Assembly: GCA_026702755.1 (NCBI GenBank)
Contig: JAPPBX010000068.1
Location: 1-64,000, forward strand
Source: Candidatus Poribacteria bacterium
GTDB lineage: Bacteria; Poribacteria; WGA-4E; WGA-3G
Direction: 5' to 3'
DNA length: 64,000 nt
Both the position numbers and the translations under genes were made by a program. The notes under the pieces are model-generated. The model did no database searches and was not told where the DNA came from. It saw only the letters and a list, made by a program, of their open reading frames with translations. How positions within the stretch are numbered: the stretch's first letter is position 1; each line of letters opens with the position of its first letter. This document shows positions 24,971 through 33,511 of this stretch, in pieces.

Positions 24971-25050
24971 ATTGTGAACCCTTTTACGACATGCCTCGAA
25001 TTATCAACGCTCTTCGTTTCCCCTCATCATGCCTCTGGATAGAAGATTGG

Positions 25051-25353
25051 CTAACTGTCGGCGTTTGCCTCAATGTATTCCCGAAGGACTGTGTTAATCT
25101 GTGTTTCATAGTCAGGTGCCTGTGTCTTAAACCACTCTAACAGGTCCGGATCAATAGCAACAATATTTTCTGGCATTACCACGGTTGCATCTTTCCAGAA
25201 GGTTGCATCCGTTTTGGGGTCGTCCGCGTCAGACACTACAGCAGTATCAATGTCCGCATCCGTTAGGGCATCAAAGCGATTCCACTTGGTCTCATCCGGC
25301 TGTGTATCTATTTCAGAATGACTGTATTCGACGTATGTATTCCGCTCTTTCAT
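25051..25353 (-). CDS. brnA: BrnA-like antitoxin
   Basis: 100 residues with AAAGGCG about 10 bases before the ATG. The C-terminal half (ATFWKDATVVMPENIVAIDP, then DLLEWFKTQAPDYETQINTV, then LREYIEA) has the pattern of BrnA antitoxins: a short strand followed by two helices of a ribbon-helix-helix dimer that binds its promoter. The N-terminal half is acidic and probably unfolded until it meets a toxin. BrnT toxin is normally encoded just upstream and overlaps slightly. Here only a C-terminal scrap of such a gene is seen, so this looks like an orphan antitoxin. Confidence 0.75.
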   Translation of the reverse strand: MKERNTYVEYSHSEIDTQPDETKWNRFDALTDADIDTAVVSDADDPKTDATFWKDATVVMPENIVAIDPDLLEWFKTQAPDYETQINTVLREYIEANADS

Positions 25354-25440
25354 GGGTGTTCGCCTTTTTCACAAGTTCAACCCGTTGGATCACTCCAATT
25401 CTTGATCTAGTAATTGCGTAGTCGTGACTGCGAAACAAAT
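25313..25440 (-). pseudogene. brnT: Possible remnant of a BrnT toxin gene
   Basis: A frame overlapping the brnA start by 41 bases ends in VELVKKANTHERAEYIRRI. It resembles the C-terminal BrnT pattern (ISARKAT-x-HER-x-Y), with a gene overlap typical for this locus. The N-terminal RNase core is absent: upstream DNA is taken by an unrelated small membrane-protein gene. The evidence is one short match, so this could be coincidence. Confidence 0.4.
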
Positions 25441-25448
25441 AGCACAAA

Positions 25449-25673
25449 TTAAAATAAAAAAGGGCCAGGTTTATTCTTATTTTCGCGAAACGCGCGGATA
25501 ACCCGTCGTAGACGACGAACAAAAATTACGCCGAGCACGATAACTAATAAATAACTCAGTACTTTTACCAACGTCGGCGAGAGTTGTAGCACGTCAGAAG
25601 GCACCATGATTACTAACAATAGCACTGCTGATAGGAGTAATATCACTCCTTCTACAATCTCTGATTTCTTCAT
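25449..25673 (-). CDS. Small two-helix inner-membrane protein
   Basis: 74 residues with GAGGGAA before the ATG. Two hydrophobic segments: about 7-25 (VEGVILLLSAVLLLVIMV) and 37-53 (VLSYLLVIVLGVIFV), followed by a basic stretch (RRLRRVIRAFRENKNK), which should sit in the cytoplasm. No family recognised. It lies between ahcY and the brnA remnant, on the same strand. Confidence 0.55.
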   Translation of the reverse strand: MKKSEIVEGVILLLSAVLLLVIMVPSDVLQLSPTLVKVLSYLLVIVLGVIFVRRLRRVIRAFRENKNKPGPFLF

Positions 25674-25737
25674 AAAGTTCCCTCACACAGGGATGATATC
25701 GAAGAGGATATATGGGATAATTGGTAGAAGAATGGTG

Positions 25738-27000
25738 TTAAGTTCCCATTTCCCACGAGTTGAGATACTTCTCCTGCTCTGCAGTGAGCGTGTCAATTTC
25801 AACACCGAACGCCTGCAGCTTCAACTCTGCCACGGTCTCATCAATGGATTCGGGGACATCATACACCCGATTTTCAAGGTTATCACGGTTTTGGGCGATA
25901 TATTCAAGAGAAAGTGCCTGATTCGCGAAACTCATGTCCATGACACTTGCTGGATGGCCTTCAGCAGCAGCAAGATTTACTAACCTGCCTTCACCGACAA
26001 GATAGAGTTTCCTACCGTCTTCGAGGGTGTACATGTCTACGTAGGGGCGTGCGTTTCCTTTATCGACGCTCAATTTTTCAAGCGCAGGAATATCAATTTC
26101 AACGTTGAAGTGCCCGGAATTCGCGATAATAGCACCATCCTTCATCACTTCAAAATGCTCCTGACGGAGGACATGGATATCTCCCGTGAGCGTCACAAAC
26201 AGATCAGCTTCCTGCGCTGCCTTCTGCATGGGCATAACTCGAAATCCATCCATTACGGCTTCCAACGCTTTCAAGGCGGTGACCTCTGTCACAATAACGT
26301 TCGCGCCTAAGCCGCGTGCTCGGTTAGCAACGCCCCTACCACACCATCCATAGCCCGCGACGACAACCGTTGTTCCTGCGATGAGTAGATTAGTTGCTCT
26401 GATAATACCGTCCAATGTGCTTTGTCCGGTTCCGTATCGGTTATCAAAAAAGTGTTTCGTCCGTGCGTCGTTCACAGCAATAATCGGATATTTCAGTACG
26501 CCTTCATTTGCCATACTTTTGAGTCGGATGACACCAGTTGTTGTTTCTTCCGTTCCTGCCACGACTTGTTCAACTAAAGCTGGATTTGTCTCTTCAGAAT
26601 GGAGTCTTGAGACGAGGTCGGCACCGTCATCCATAGTAATCGTCGGTTGCAAATCAAGAGTGGCATCAATGTGCTTGTAGTAGGTGTCTGTATCTTCTCC
26701 GTTAATCGCAAAGACCCCGATCTGTTCGTCAACAACGAGAGATGCAGCGACATCATCCTGTGTGCTAAGCGGGTTTGACGCACAGACAACCGCTTCCGCA
26801 CCACCCGCCTTTAGTGTTTTCATCAAGTTTGCGGTTTCAGTCGTGACATGCAGACACGCGGCTACCTTTAACCCATCCAATGGACGTTCTTTTTGAAACC
26901 GTACGCGGATAGAATCTAATACGGGCATAAATCGGTTTGCCCAGTCAATCCGTTGTTTGCCATCCGATGCGAGCTCTGTTGCTTTAATATCGTAGTTCAT
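25738..27000 (-). CDS. ahcY: Adenosylhomocysteinase
   Basis: 420 residues from the ATG at 27000; an in-frame TTG is 3 bases earlier. It splits S-adenosylhomocysteine into adenosine and homocysteine using bound NAD+. Substrate-domain pattern near the start ([20 protein letters not shown]), middle region with [21 protein letters not shown]-binding [20 protein letters not shown] (about 215-234), and the C-terminal end NSWEMGT. The shorter form without the eukaryotic/proteobacterial insert is usual in many bacteria. It lies 40 bases after metK and is almost surely co-transcribed, making and clearing the methyl donor together. Confidence 0.96.
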   Translation of the reverse strand: MNYDIKATELASDGKQRIDWANRFMPVLDSIRVRFQKERPLDGLKVAACLHVTTETANLMKTLKAGGAEAVVCASNPLSTQDDVAASLVVDEQIGVFAINGEDTDTYYKHIDATLDLQPTITMDDGADLVSRLHSEETNPALVEQVVAGTEETTTGVIRLKSMANEGVLKYPIIAVNDARTKHFFDNRYGTGQSTLDGIIRATNLLIAGTTVVVAGYGWCGRGVANRARGLGANVIVTEVTALKALEAVMDGFRVMPMQKAAQEADLFVTLTGDIHVLRQEHFEVMKDGAIIANSGHFNVEIDIPALEKLSVDKGNARPYVDMYTLEDGRKLYLVGEGRLVNLAAAEGHPASVMDMSFANQALSLEYIAQNRDNLENRVYDVPESIDETVAELKLQAFGVEIDTLTAEQEKYLNSWEMGT

Positions 27001-27040
27001 CAATTTCCTTTTTATTCACTGGTGTTTTCAGTTTTTTCAA

Positions 27041-28165
27041 CTACCGGAGTTTTTCGACGTAATCGGTTTCTTCCCACGTGAAACCGGGTTCCTCGCGCCC
27101 AAAATGTCCATACGCGGCAGTATTCTGATAGATAGGTTGACGTAGTTTGAGGCGTTCTATAATACCCGCGGGTGTTAGATCAAAGTATGTGTTGACAAGC
27201 TCGGTGAGTGCTTCGTCATCCCCAGTCCCAAACGTATCAACCATAACAGAGAGGGGGTCTTTTCTACCAATTGCATAGGAGATTTGAATTTCACACCGCT
27301 CCGCGAGTCCGGCGGCAACAAGGTTTTTAGCAGCGTGTCGTGCAGCATAAGTTGCACTTCGGTCTACTTTGGTTGGATCTTTCCCAGAGAGTGCCCCACC
27401 GCCGTGCCGTCCCATCCCACCATAAGTATCAACAATAATTTTTCGTCCTGTTAACCCAGCATCACCTTGGGGGCCACCGGTCACAAAACGCCCAGTTGGA
27501 TTAATATGATATTTAATGTCTGGACTTTGGAGATCCTCGGGAATAATTTTTTTGATAACCTCTTCAATAATTGCTTCGCGCAGTTCGGTATCCGCAACAT
27601 CTGGGTTATGTTGTGAGGCAATAACAACTGCGGTGACAGCCTTGGGTTTACTGTCAACATATTCAACGGTTACCTGAGATTTTCCATCCGGTCGGATAAA
27701 GGGAAGGGTATGATCTTTGCGAACTTTTGCCAAACGCCGTGTTAGTTGATGGGCGAGGGTAATCGGTAGCGGCATCAATTCTGGCGTTTCGGTGCATGCG
27801 TATCCAAACATTAATCCTTGGTCGCCCGCGCCTCCCGGATTTACACCCATTGCAATATCAGGTGATTGCTTATCAATAACACTCAGTACAGCACTGCGTT
27901 CAGCATCAAAACCGTATTCAATATCGGTGTAACCGATATCGGCTATTACCTTCCGCGCGATTTGTTGTGCATCGTAATTTGCAGTCGTTGTGATTTCACC
28001 GGTAATGATAGCAAGCCCAGTTGTGACCAATGTTTCACAAGCGACCCTACCCATCGGGTCGGTTCTGAATATGGTATCAAGCACCGCGTCGGAGATCTGG
28101 TCTGCGATTTTGTCTGGATGCCCTTCAGTGACAGATTCGGACGTAAACAAAAAATTTTTGCTCAA
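27041..28165 (-). CDS. metK: S-adenosylmethionine synthetase
   Basis: 374 residues if started at the TTG at 28165 ([20 protein letters not shown]), which has GGGAG 8 bases upstream. The longer frame begins with a TTG at 28180 that overlaps this ribosome binding site. It makes S-adenosylmethionine from methionine and ATP. Motifs: [16 protein letters not shown], the [17 protein letters not shown] loop and [16 protein letters not shown]. Length fits the family. It forms an operon with ahcY. I looked for SAM or SAH riboswitch motifs upstream and did not see one. Confidence 0.95.
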   Translation of the reverse strand: MSKNFLFTSESVTEGHPDKIADQISDAVLDTIFRTDPMGRVACETLVTTGLAIITGEITTTANYDAQQIARKVIADIGYTDIEYGFDAERSAVLSVIDKQSPDIAMGVNPGGAGDQGLMFGYACTETPELMPLPITLAHQLTRRLAKVRKDHTLPFIRPDGKSQVTVEYVDSKPKAVTAVVIASQHNPDVADTELREAIIEEVIKKIIPEDLQSPDIKYHINPTGRFVTGGPQGDAGLTGRKIIVDTYGGMGRHGGGALSGKDPTKVDRSATYAARHAAKNLVAAGLAERCEIQISYAIGRKDPLSVMVDTFGTGDDEALTELVNTYFDLTPAGIIERLKLRQPIYQNTAAYGHFGREEPGFTWEETDYVEKLR

Positions 28166-28279
28166 TTCAGCGTCTCCCAATCTACGTATCTATTTTTATT
28201 CTGTTTGTAAATCAAGGTTTCCATGAAAGAGAGAATGGATGAACATGCCGCCCACCCGGATATGTGAGATAACGAAAAC

Positions 28280-28305
28280 GGGCGCGCAAAAACGCGCCCC
28301 TACAT
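28280..28305. repeat. Hairpin of the CCTACA repeat family upstream of metK
   Basis: GGGCGCG (28280-28286) pairs with CGCGCCC (28293-28299), followed by CCTACAT. It lies between rpsA and metK and could end or stabilise transcripts. Confidence 0.6.
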
Positions 28306-28403
28306 TTCAAACGTAGACACACCCTGTGGCGAGGTTTTCGTTTTGTATCTCTGCCTCTGTTCCGAAAGTTTAGAGTTGATCTGGAACGAAGATACAAGAA
28401 ACA

Positions 28404-30713
28404 TTATTGTTCAGAGTTCTCTACACTCTCAGGGTTCTCGGAATTTTCTGCATCCTCAACGCTTTTGGAAGTCTCTGCACTCTCAACCTCCGCAGAGCTT
28501 TCTGCATTTTCGACGCTCTCAGAGTTTTTTACACTCTCAACGTTCTCGGCGGTCTCCGCGTTCGACTTACCCATTTCCTCTTTGAGCAAAGCACCCAATG
28601 TAGTGACAGTCTCTTCATGTGCGGTTGCTTGTCGTCGTGGTTCGCGTTCGCGTCGTGGACGAGATGGGCGTTCGGTTCGCGGTCTTGCTGGCCGCTCCTC
28701 TTCAGGTGCCGCGGCGCGTTCCTGTTCGGCAAGGAGTGCTTTCAAGCTCAGTCCGATCCGTCGATCTTTTGGAGACAAGTTAATGACTTTTAAGTCTAAC
28801 TCATCGCCTACAGAGACGATTTCCTCCGGCTTTTCGATTCGCCGGTCTGCGAGTTCAGAAATGTGGATTAAGCCTTCAATGCCTTCCTCAAGTTTGGTGA
28901 ACGCTCCAAAACTGGTGAGATTGACAACTGTGCCTCGAACGACAGAACCAACCTTGTACTTTTCGGGGACTTCTTCCCAAGGGTCAGGCTGTGTCTGCTT
29001 AAGCCCTAATGAGACTCGACGTTCAGAGGCATCAATTTGGAGCACGACGACTTCAATCTCACTACCTTCCTTAAGCGCCTCGTTGGCTGCAGCCCCCCGT
29101 TTGGTCCACGAGAGATCTGAGGTATGAATTAAACCGTCAATCCCTGGTTCGATTTCAACAAACGCGCCAAAACTCGTTAAGTTTCGGATACGTCCAGTGA
29201 TCTTGCTACCGACGGGTGATCTTTCCGCCAAGAGTTCCCAAGGATTTTGTTGCAGCTGCTTCAGTCCGAGCGAAATCCGTTTGTCTTCTCTCGAGATTTC
29301 AAGCACAACAGCTTCAATTTCATCACCCTTATTGACGATTCGCGACGGTGCGACGTTACGGCGAGTCCACGCCATCTCAGAGACATGAATCAAGCCTTCG
29401 ACACCCTCTTCGAGTTGTAAGAACGCCCCATAGTTGACAATATTGACAACAGCACCTCGGACGGTGGCACCGACAGGATATTTCCCTTCAATGTCCGCCC
29501 ATGGATCCGGTGTCTTCTGTTTCAAGCCGAGAGAGATTTTCTCGTTCTCTTGGTTGATGCCGATAACTTGGACTTCAATTTCTTCGCCAACGGAAACGAC
29601 ATCAGAGGGATGATGGATTCGCTTCCATGCCATATCCGTCTTATGAAGTAACCCATCAACACCACCGAGGTCAACAAAAGCACCGAAGGCAGTGATATTT
29701 TTCACTACGCCGGTTATGAGTTGATCGACTTCAAGTGTATTGAGTACCTCTGAGCGCTTTTGGAGAAGTTCGGTTTCCAACCATGCCCGCCGCGATAAGA
29801 CGATGTTATGCCGTCGCTTGCTGAGGCTGATAACCTTCATGTCAAGCGTCTGTCCTACATACTGCTCAAGGTTCTGGATGGGACGCAACTCAACTTGTGA
29901 AGCCGGTAAAAAGCCTCGCAGTGAACCGACATTTACCCTTAATCCGCCTTTAATCCGCTCGGTGATACGGCCCTTCACAGGTGTACCGCTCTCATGCGCA
30001 GTCGCTATCTCATCCCAAATAAGTGTCTGATCGGCAATCTTCTTCGAAAGGACTATTTGCCCTTCTGAATCCTCACGCCGGACGATATAGACATCAATTT
30101 CATCGCCTGCCTGTACAGCAGGTAAATCGCCTTGTCCAACGTCAAATTCTGATGCCGGGATATAGCCTTCCGATTTAAAGCCGATATCGATCATGACTTC
30201 ATCACGGTTGACATCTACGACGACCCCTTTAACAATTTCGCCATCTGTAAACGCTTTGATCGAATTATCATACGCTTCTTCAAGGGATTCTGGGCTCATC
30301 GGCTCCGATGGTTCTTCCGGCACTGCCGCTGCTTCCTCAGAAATGGTTTCATCAGTCGGCGATGCTGCTTCATCTTCATCAGCCTCGCTATCAGTTATTT
30401 CTACCGTTTCTTCTGGTGCAGTTTGGTCGGCTTGCTCAGAATCAGTGTCCGTATGAGCAACTTCTATCGCCGTCTCGGAGGCATTTTCATTGGTAAGCGT
30501 TGCATCTTCAGAATTGGTGTCATCAGCGGCCCCTTCCATCTCGCTGTCTGTGACTTCTTCATGCTGTTCAACGTCTGCGTCGGTTGCCAAAGTTGCCTCT
30601 GCTTCTGTCTCGCTCGCTACTTCCTGATTCACTTCAACTGAGCCTTCAGTTGACTGTTTTTCTTCTTCCACATTAACAGTGGAGACATTTGTATTTGCCT
30701 GTTCGTTGTTCAT
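28404..30713 (-). CDS. rpsA: 30S ribosomal protein S1 with long acidic and low-complexity tails
   Basis: 769 residues; typical S1 has about 400-560. Six S1 RNA-binding domains run from about 150 to 670, for example domain 3 (VKNITAFGAFVDLGGVDGLL), 4 (VVNIVNYGAFLQLEEGVEGL), 5 (IRNLTSFGAFVEIEPGIDGL) and 6 (VVNLTSFGAFTKLEEGIEGL), each ending in a SLGLKQ-like strand. S1 helps mRNA bind the ribosome. The extra parts are a very acidic N-terminal tail of about 150 residues (Glu, Thr, Ala, Asp) and a C-terminal tail with an Arg-rich block (RPRTERPSRPRREREPRR) followed by repeated Glu-Asn-Ser units. A TTGCTT-18-TATACT promoter lies upstream. The ribosome binding site before the ATG is weak. Confidence 0.93.
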   Translation of the reverse strand: MNNEQANTNVSTVNVEEEKQSTEGSVEVNQEVASETEAEATLATDADVEQHEEVTDSEMEGAADDTNSEDATLTNENASETAIEVAHTDTDSEQADQTAPEETVEITDSEADEDEAASPTDETISEEAAAVPEEPSEPMSPESLEEAYDNSIKAFTDGEIVKGVVVDVNRDEVMIDIGFKSEGYIPASEFDVGQGDLPAVQAGDEIDVYIVRREDSEGQIVLSKKIADQTLIWDEIATAHESGTPVKGRITERIKGGLRVNVGSLRGFLPASQVELRPIQNLEQYVGQTLDMKVISLSKRRHNIVLSRRAWLETELLQKRSEVLNTLEVDQLITGVVKNITAFGAFVDLGGVDGLLHKTDMAWKRIHHPSDVVSVGEEIEVQVIGINQENEKISLGLKQKTPDPWADIEGKYPVGATVRGAVVNIVNYGAFLQLEEGVEGLIHVSEMAWTRRNVAPSRIVNKGDEIEAVVLEISREDKRISLGLKQLQQNPWELLAERSPVGSKITGRIRNLTSFGAFVEIEPGIDGLIHTSDLSWTKRGAAANEALKEGSEIEVVVLQIDASERRVSLGLKQTQPDPWEEVPEKYKVGSVVRGTVVNLTSFGAFTKLEEGIEGLIHISELADRRIEKPEEIVSVGDELDLKVINLSPKDRRIGLSLKALLAEQERAAAPEEERPARPRTERPSRPRREREPRRQATAHEETVTTLGALLKEEMGKSNAETAENVESVKNSESVENAESSAEVESAETSKSVEDAENSENPESVENSEQ

Positions 30714-30812
30714 TAAGATACCTGGTCCATTTAAAAACGCGCAACGGCGTTAATCCGCCAGTTCCTCCTTATATTCAAAGTGCTTTTGGCACTTTCAAAT
30801 CGGTTACCTAAT

Positions 30813-30842
30813 AGTATATCACAAATATATAAAGAAAAGCAA
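30813..30842 (-). promoter_or_regulatory. Promoter of rpsA
   Basis: Minus-strand TTGCTT (30837-30842), 18 bases, TATACT (30813-30818), about 100 bases before the start codon. Confidence 0.55.
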
Positions 30843-30936
30843 CAACAATTTTTTATTCCTGCGATTTGAGTCCCGAAAGGATATTCTGTTTTGGAAAACT
30901 CCTCATATAATTTGCGATTCAGGTGCAGAATTTTGT

Positions 30937-30965
30937 TTGATTTTTTTGTTGAGTTAAGATAGAAT
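30937..30965 (+). promoter_or_regulatory. Promoter of the STAS/anti-sigma pair
   Basis: TTGATT, exactly 17 bases, TAGAAT, about 50 bases before the ATG at 31015. Confidence 0.65.
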
Positions 30966-31014
30966 TTAAAAACGGTTCTTAAAGTCCTAATTAATTTATT
31001 TGGAGGTGCTTGCT

Positions 31015-31359
31015 ATGGATTCAACAAAATTAATGAACCTCCGGGAAGAATCCGGTATAAAAATAATTGAAATAAAAACAGACTTGAGTAGTTACGCAGC
31101 ATCTGATTTACGGAAGGTGCTTGAGGGGCTCTTAGCAGAGAAAGTCGAGAAAGTCGTTGTCAACCTGAGTCAGGTGAGTCATATCAACAGTACGGCTGTA
31201 GGTGCGTTGGTGGGTGTTGCGAAACGACTTCGCCAAAACGGTGGTGACCTTAAGATTTGCGCGCTTGCGGACAACTTGACGCGTACCTTTAATCTTATCG
31301 GTGCCTCCAGTGTCGTTGAAATCTATGAGTCAGAAAACAGTGCCCTCGCTGCATTTTAA
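31015..31359 (+). CDS. STAS-domain anti-sigma factor antagonist (RsbV/SpoIIAA type)
   Basis: 114 residues from the ATG at 31015, with GGAGG 8 bases upstream; a TTG at 31000 overlaps that site. One STAS domain. The phospho-acceptor region reads SHINSTAVGALVG, so Ser/Thr in NST is the likely site. It is more distant from the three other STAS proteins in this window. The next gene, 19 bases on, is an RsbW-like kinase, so these two form the standard antagonist/anti-sigma pair of partner switching. In that mechanism the kinase phosphorylates the STAS protein and a PP2C phosphatase resets it. Confidence 0.9.
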   Translation: MDSTKLMNLREESGIKIIEIKTDLSSYAASDLRKVLEGLLAEKVEKVVVNLSQVSHINSTAVGALVGVAKRLRQNGGDLKICALADNLTRTFNLIGASSVVEIYESENSALAAF

Positions 31360-31378
31360 ACAAAACAGATTTTAACAC

Positions 31379-31834
31379 ATGGCGCAAGCAGATATTCAAC
31401 TTCAGATTCCGAGTGCTGTCTTTTACATAGAACCTGTTCGCGCATTTGTTGGGAACCTCGCGCGGAGCCTCGGATTTTCAAGGAAACGTGTGGCAGACAT
31501 CCAACTTGTGCTTGATGAAATCTGTAGCAACGCAGTCCATCATGGCTCGGTGGATCCTACAGATAGCGTTAAATTGCATATCGGTATTGATACACACGCC
31601 CTCGAAATTTTAGTAAAAGATACCGGTACACGGCAGGCGGGAAAAAAGAGTTGGCTGACGGATGAAAGACTTTTAGAGATTGAAACGAATCGTTCCCCAA
31701 GCAATGAGAGGGGACACGGTATTTTTATCGTGAAATCTCTCTCGGATATGCATGAAATGCAACCGAACGAGGCAGGTGGAACGGATGTGCGAGTCGTTTT
31801 TCACTTTCCGAAACCGAGCGATATTAAAATTTAA
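31379..31834 (+). CDS. RsbW-like anti-sigma regulatory kinase (HATPase)
   Basis: 151 residues, a single GHKL ATPase domain. N-box: VLDEICSNAVHHG (Glu and Asn present). G1-like: VKDTG. G2-like: ERGHGIFIVKSL. The family binds a sigma factor, or another target, and phosphorylates the matching STAS protein using ATP. It follows its presumed STAS partner and meets the convergent phosphatase gene with a 4-base overlap. No sigma factor of the sigma-B/F type was found next to it, so the target may be elsewhere. Confidence 0.9.
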   Translation: MAQADIQLQIPSAVFYIEPVRAFVGNLARSLGFSRKRVADIQLVLDEICSNAVHHGSVDPTDSVKLHIGIDTHALEILVKDTGTRQAGKKSWLTDERLLEIETNRSPSNERGHGIFIVKSLSDMHEMQPNEAGGTDVRVVFHFPKPSDIKI

Positions 31835-33021
31835 TCCCCCCCTGAAACTTCAATAGCAATAAGCGTTAGGTCGTCATCTTTTGGGCAGTTATCGGTGAAG
31901 GTGTCAATAGCCTCGGAGACACCGGCGATGAGTTCTGCTGCGGATTGCTCCCTCCACGCGCTGACCAATTGTCCAAGTCGATCTACAGTAAATTCCTCAC
32001 CTTTCGGATTTTTGGCTTCGTAAACACCGTCGGTATAGAGAAACATTCTACCTAACGGGTCAAATGGATAATGCGTCGTTTCATACACCGAATCTCGCCA
32101 AATGCCCAGCCCATTTCCTGTATTTTTGTCACCGACAGGATGGTATGTTTTTTTCTCTGCATTGTACAAAAATGGAAATGAATGTCCGGCATTTGCACAG
32201 ACGAGTTCGCCTTTATCAAGGTCAATGATACCGCAAAAGGCGGTAGCAAACATAAACAGCCTTGAACTAATGAGATCGTTAAAACGAGTATTCAGTATCT
32301 CAAGCAGGTGTCCTGGATTATTCGCGATTTGTTGTTGAAATTCCGCCAAAATTGTTTTAATGAAAACCGTTACAAAAGCAGCTGAAACACCGTGCCCCAT
32401 AACATCAGAGATAAAAACACCGAGTCGGTTCGGGGCAATTTCCCAGACATCAAAAAAATCGCCGCCGACTGCCATCTCAGGACAACAGTGGGAAGCGACA
32501 CGAAACCCTGATAATTCTTGCACGCCATCCTGAGGGATCAGGATCTCCTGAATGCTGCGTGCCATTTGGAGTTCTTCTTGCAAACGGGCGTTGTATTTTG
32601 CGAGGGTATCTTGGTAGTGCTTGATTCGTAAGAGTGAACGAACCCGCGCGAGTACCTCTAAACTATCAAAAGGCTTTTCAATAAAGTCATCGGCACCTGC
32701 TTCAATAGACTTGATTCGATTTTCGCGTGTATCGCGCAGCGCGGTTATCATTACAATCGGGATAAATTCGGTTGCTTCATTCGCTCGGACCTGTTTGACA
32801 ACTTCAAACCCATCCATTTTCGGCATATTAATGTCCAACAAGATGAGATCCGGCATCTCTTCCTTGACGACCTCAAGAGCTTGAAGTCCGTCAGCGGCTG
32901 TATAGACTGTGTATCCCCGTGCGTTGAGTTGAATTTGGAGAATTCTGACATTTCTCGGTTCATCATCAACAACAAGGATCTTCGCGGCTTCTTGCGGTTC
33001 AGGAGTTGCTTCCGTGTTCAT
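31831..33021 (-). CDS. Response regulator with PP2C (SpoIIE/RsbU-type) phosphatase output
   Basis: 396 residues. Receiver domain about 13-135 (ILVVDDEPRNVRILQIQL; phospho-acceptor Asp in LILLDINMPKMDGFE; conserved Lys in EKPFDS). A coiled linker covers about 135-175 (LAKYNARLQEELQMARSIQE). The PP2C-like domain covers about 180-395, with GGDFFDV and FISDVMGHGVSAA giving metal-binding Asp residues, and a late NCPKDDDLTLIAIEV. This class dephosphorylates STAS proteins when the receiver is activated, so it is the natural resetting enzyme for the STAS proteins nearby. It overlaps the upstream receiver gene by 23 bases. Confidence 0.95.
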   Translation of the reverse strand: MNTEATPEPQEAAKILVVDDEPRNVRILQIQLNARGYTVYTAADGLQALEVVKEEMPDLILLDINMPKMDGFEVVKQVRANEATEFIPIVMITALRDTRENRIKSIEAGADDFIEKPFDSLEVLARVRSLLRIKHYQDTLAKYNARLQEELQMARSIQEILIPQDGVQELSGFRVASHCCPEMAVGGDFFDVWEIAPNRLGVFISDVMGHGVSAAFVTVFIKTILAEFQQQIANNPGHLLEILNTRFNDLISSRLFMFATAFCGIIDLDKGELVCANAGHSFPFLYNAEKKTYHPVGDKNTGNGLGIWRDSVYETTHYPFDPLGRMFLYTDGVYEAKNPKGEEFTVDRLGQLVSAWREQSAAELIAGVSEAIDTFTDNCPKDDDLTLIAIEVSGGD

Positions 33022-33436
33022 GTTTCTGTCCTTTGATGTGAGTTTCTACACGCTCCACCAGAACCTTAATATCAATAGGTTTGCTAAGATAATCGTCGCA
33101 GCCTGCCTTGAGGATACGTTCTCTGTCGCCGGACATCGCTGCAGCTGTTAGGGCAATAATCGGTATATGTACCCACGCCAGATTCGCTTTAATCCGTCTC
33201 GTTAAATCTTCACCGCTTTGTCCGGGTAAAGCAATATCCATAAGAATGAGTTGCGGGATTGCTTTTTCTAAACTGGCGATCGCTTCCACAGCGTCAGTCG
33301 CCTCCACCACCGTATACCCCTTTGATTGCAGGACAATCCGAACAACTTTACGGTTCAACTCCTGGTCTTCAATCACCAAGATACGCTTTGGGGTTTCTGC
33401 CTGTTCTTCGAGTGGAAGTGAGTTTTCAGTTTTCAC
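32999..33436 (-). CDS. Single-domain response regulator (CheY-like)
   Basis: 145 residues from a GTG at 33436, which has AGAGGA 6 bases upstream; a TTG at 33454 opens a longer frame without such a site. Receiver domain: ILVIEDQELNRKVVRIVLQS, phospho-acceptor Asp in LILMDIALPGQSGE, Thr in IALTAAAMSG and Lys in YLSKPID. There is no output domain. It lies between the PAS histidine kinase and the receiver-phosphatase, so it could carry phosphate between them or act as a sink. Confidence 0.92.
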   Translation of the reverse strand: MKTENSLPLEEQAETPKRILVIEDQELNRKVVRIVLQSKGYTVVEATDAVEAIASLEKAIPQLILMDIALPGQSGEDLTRRIKANLAWVHIPIIALTAAAMSGDRERILKAGCDDYLSKPIDIKVLVERVETHIKGQKHEHGSNS

Positions 33437-33511
33437 GGGTCGTCCTCTGTTCAAGCCAGCAGTTTTAAAGTGGAACGGAATATACTGTCAGATATCGATG
33501 CTTCGGTTTCT

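Noticed and set aside
28166-28403. SAM or SAH riboswitch upstream of metK
   Set aside because: The region was read for the conserved cores of SAM-I, SAM-II and SAH aptamers; none was seen. Only a repeat hairpin is present.
28465-29127. 220-codon plus-strand frame opposite rpsA
   Set aside because: Antisense shadow of the low-complexity and S1-coding region; no ribosome binding site and Ser/Arg-rich nonsense composition.
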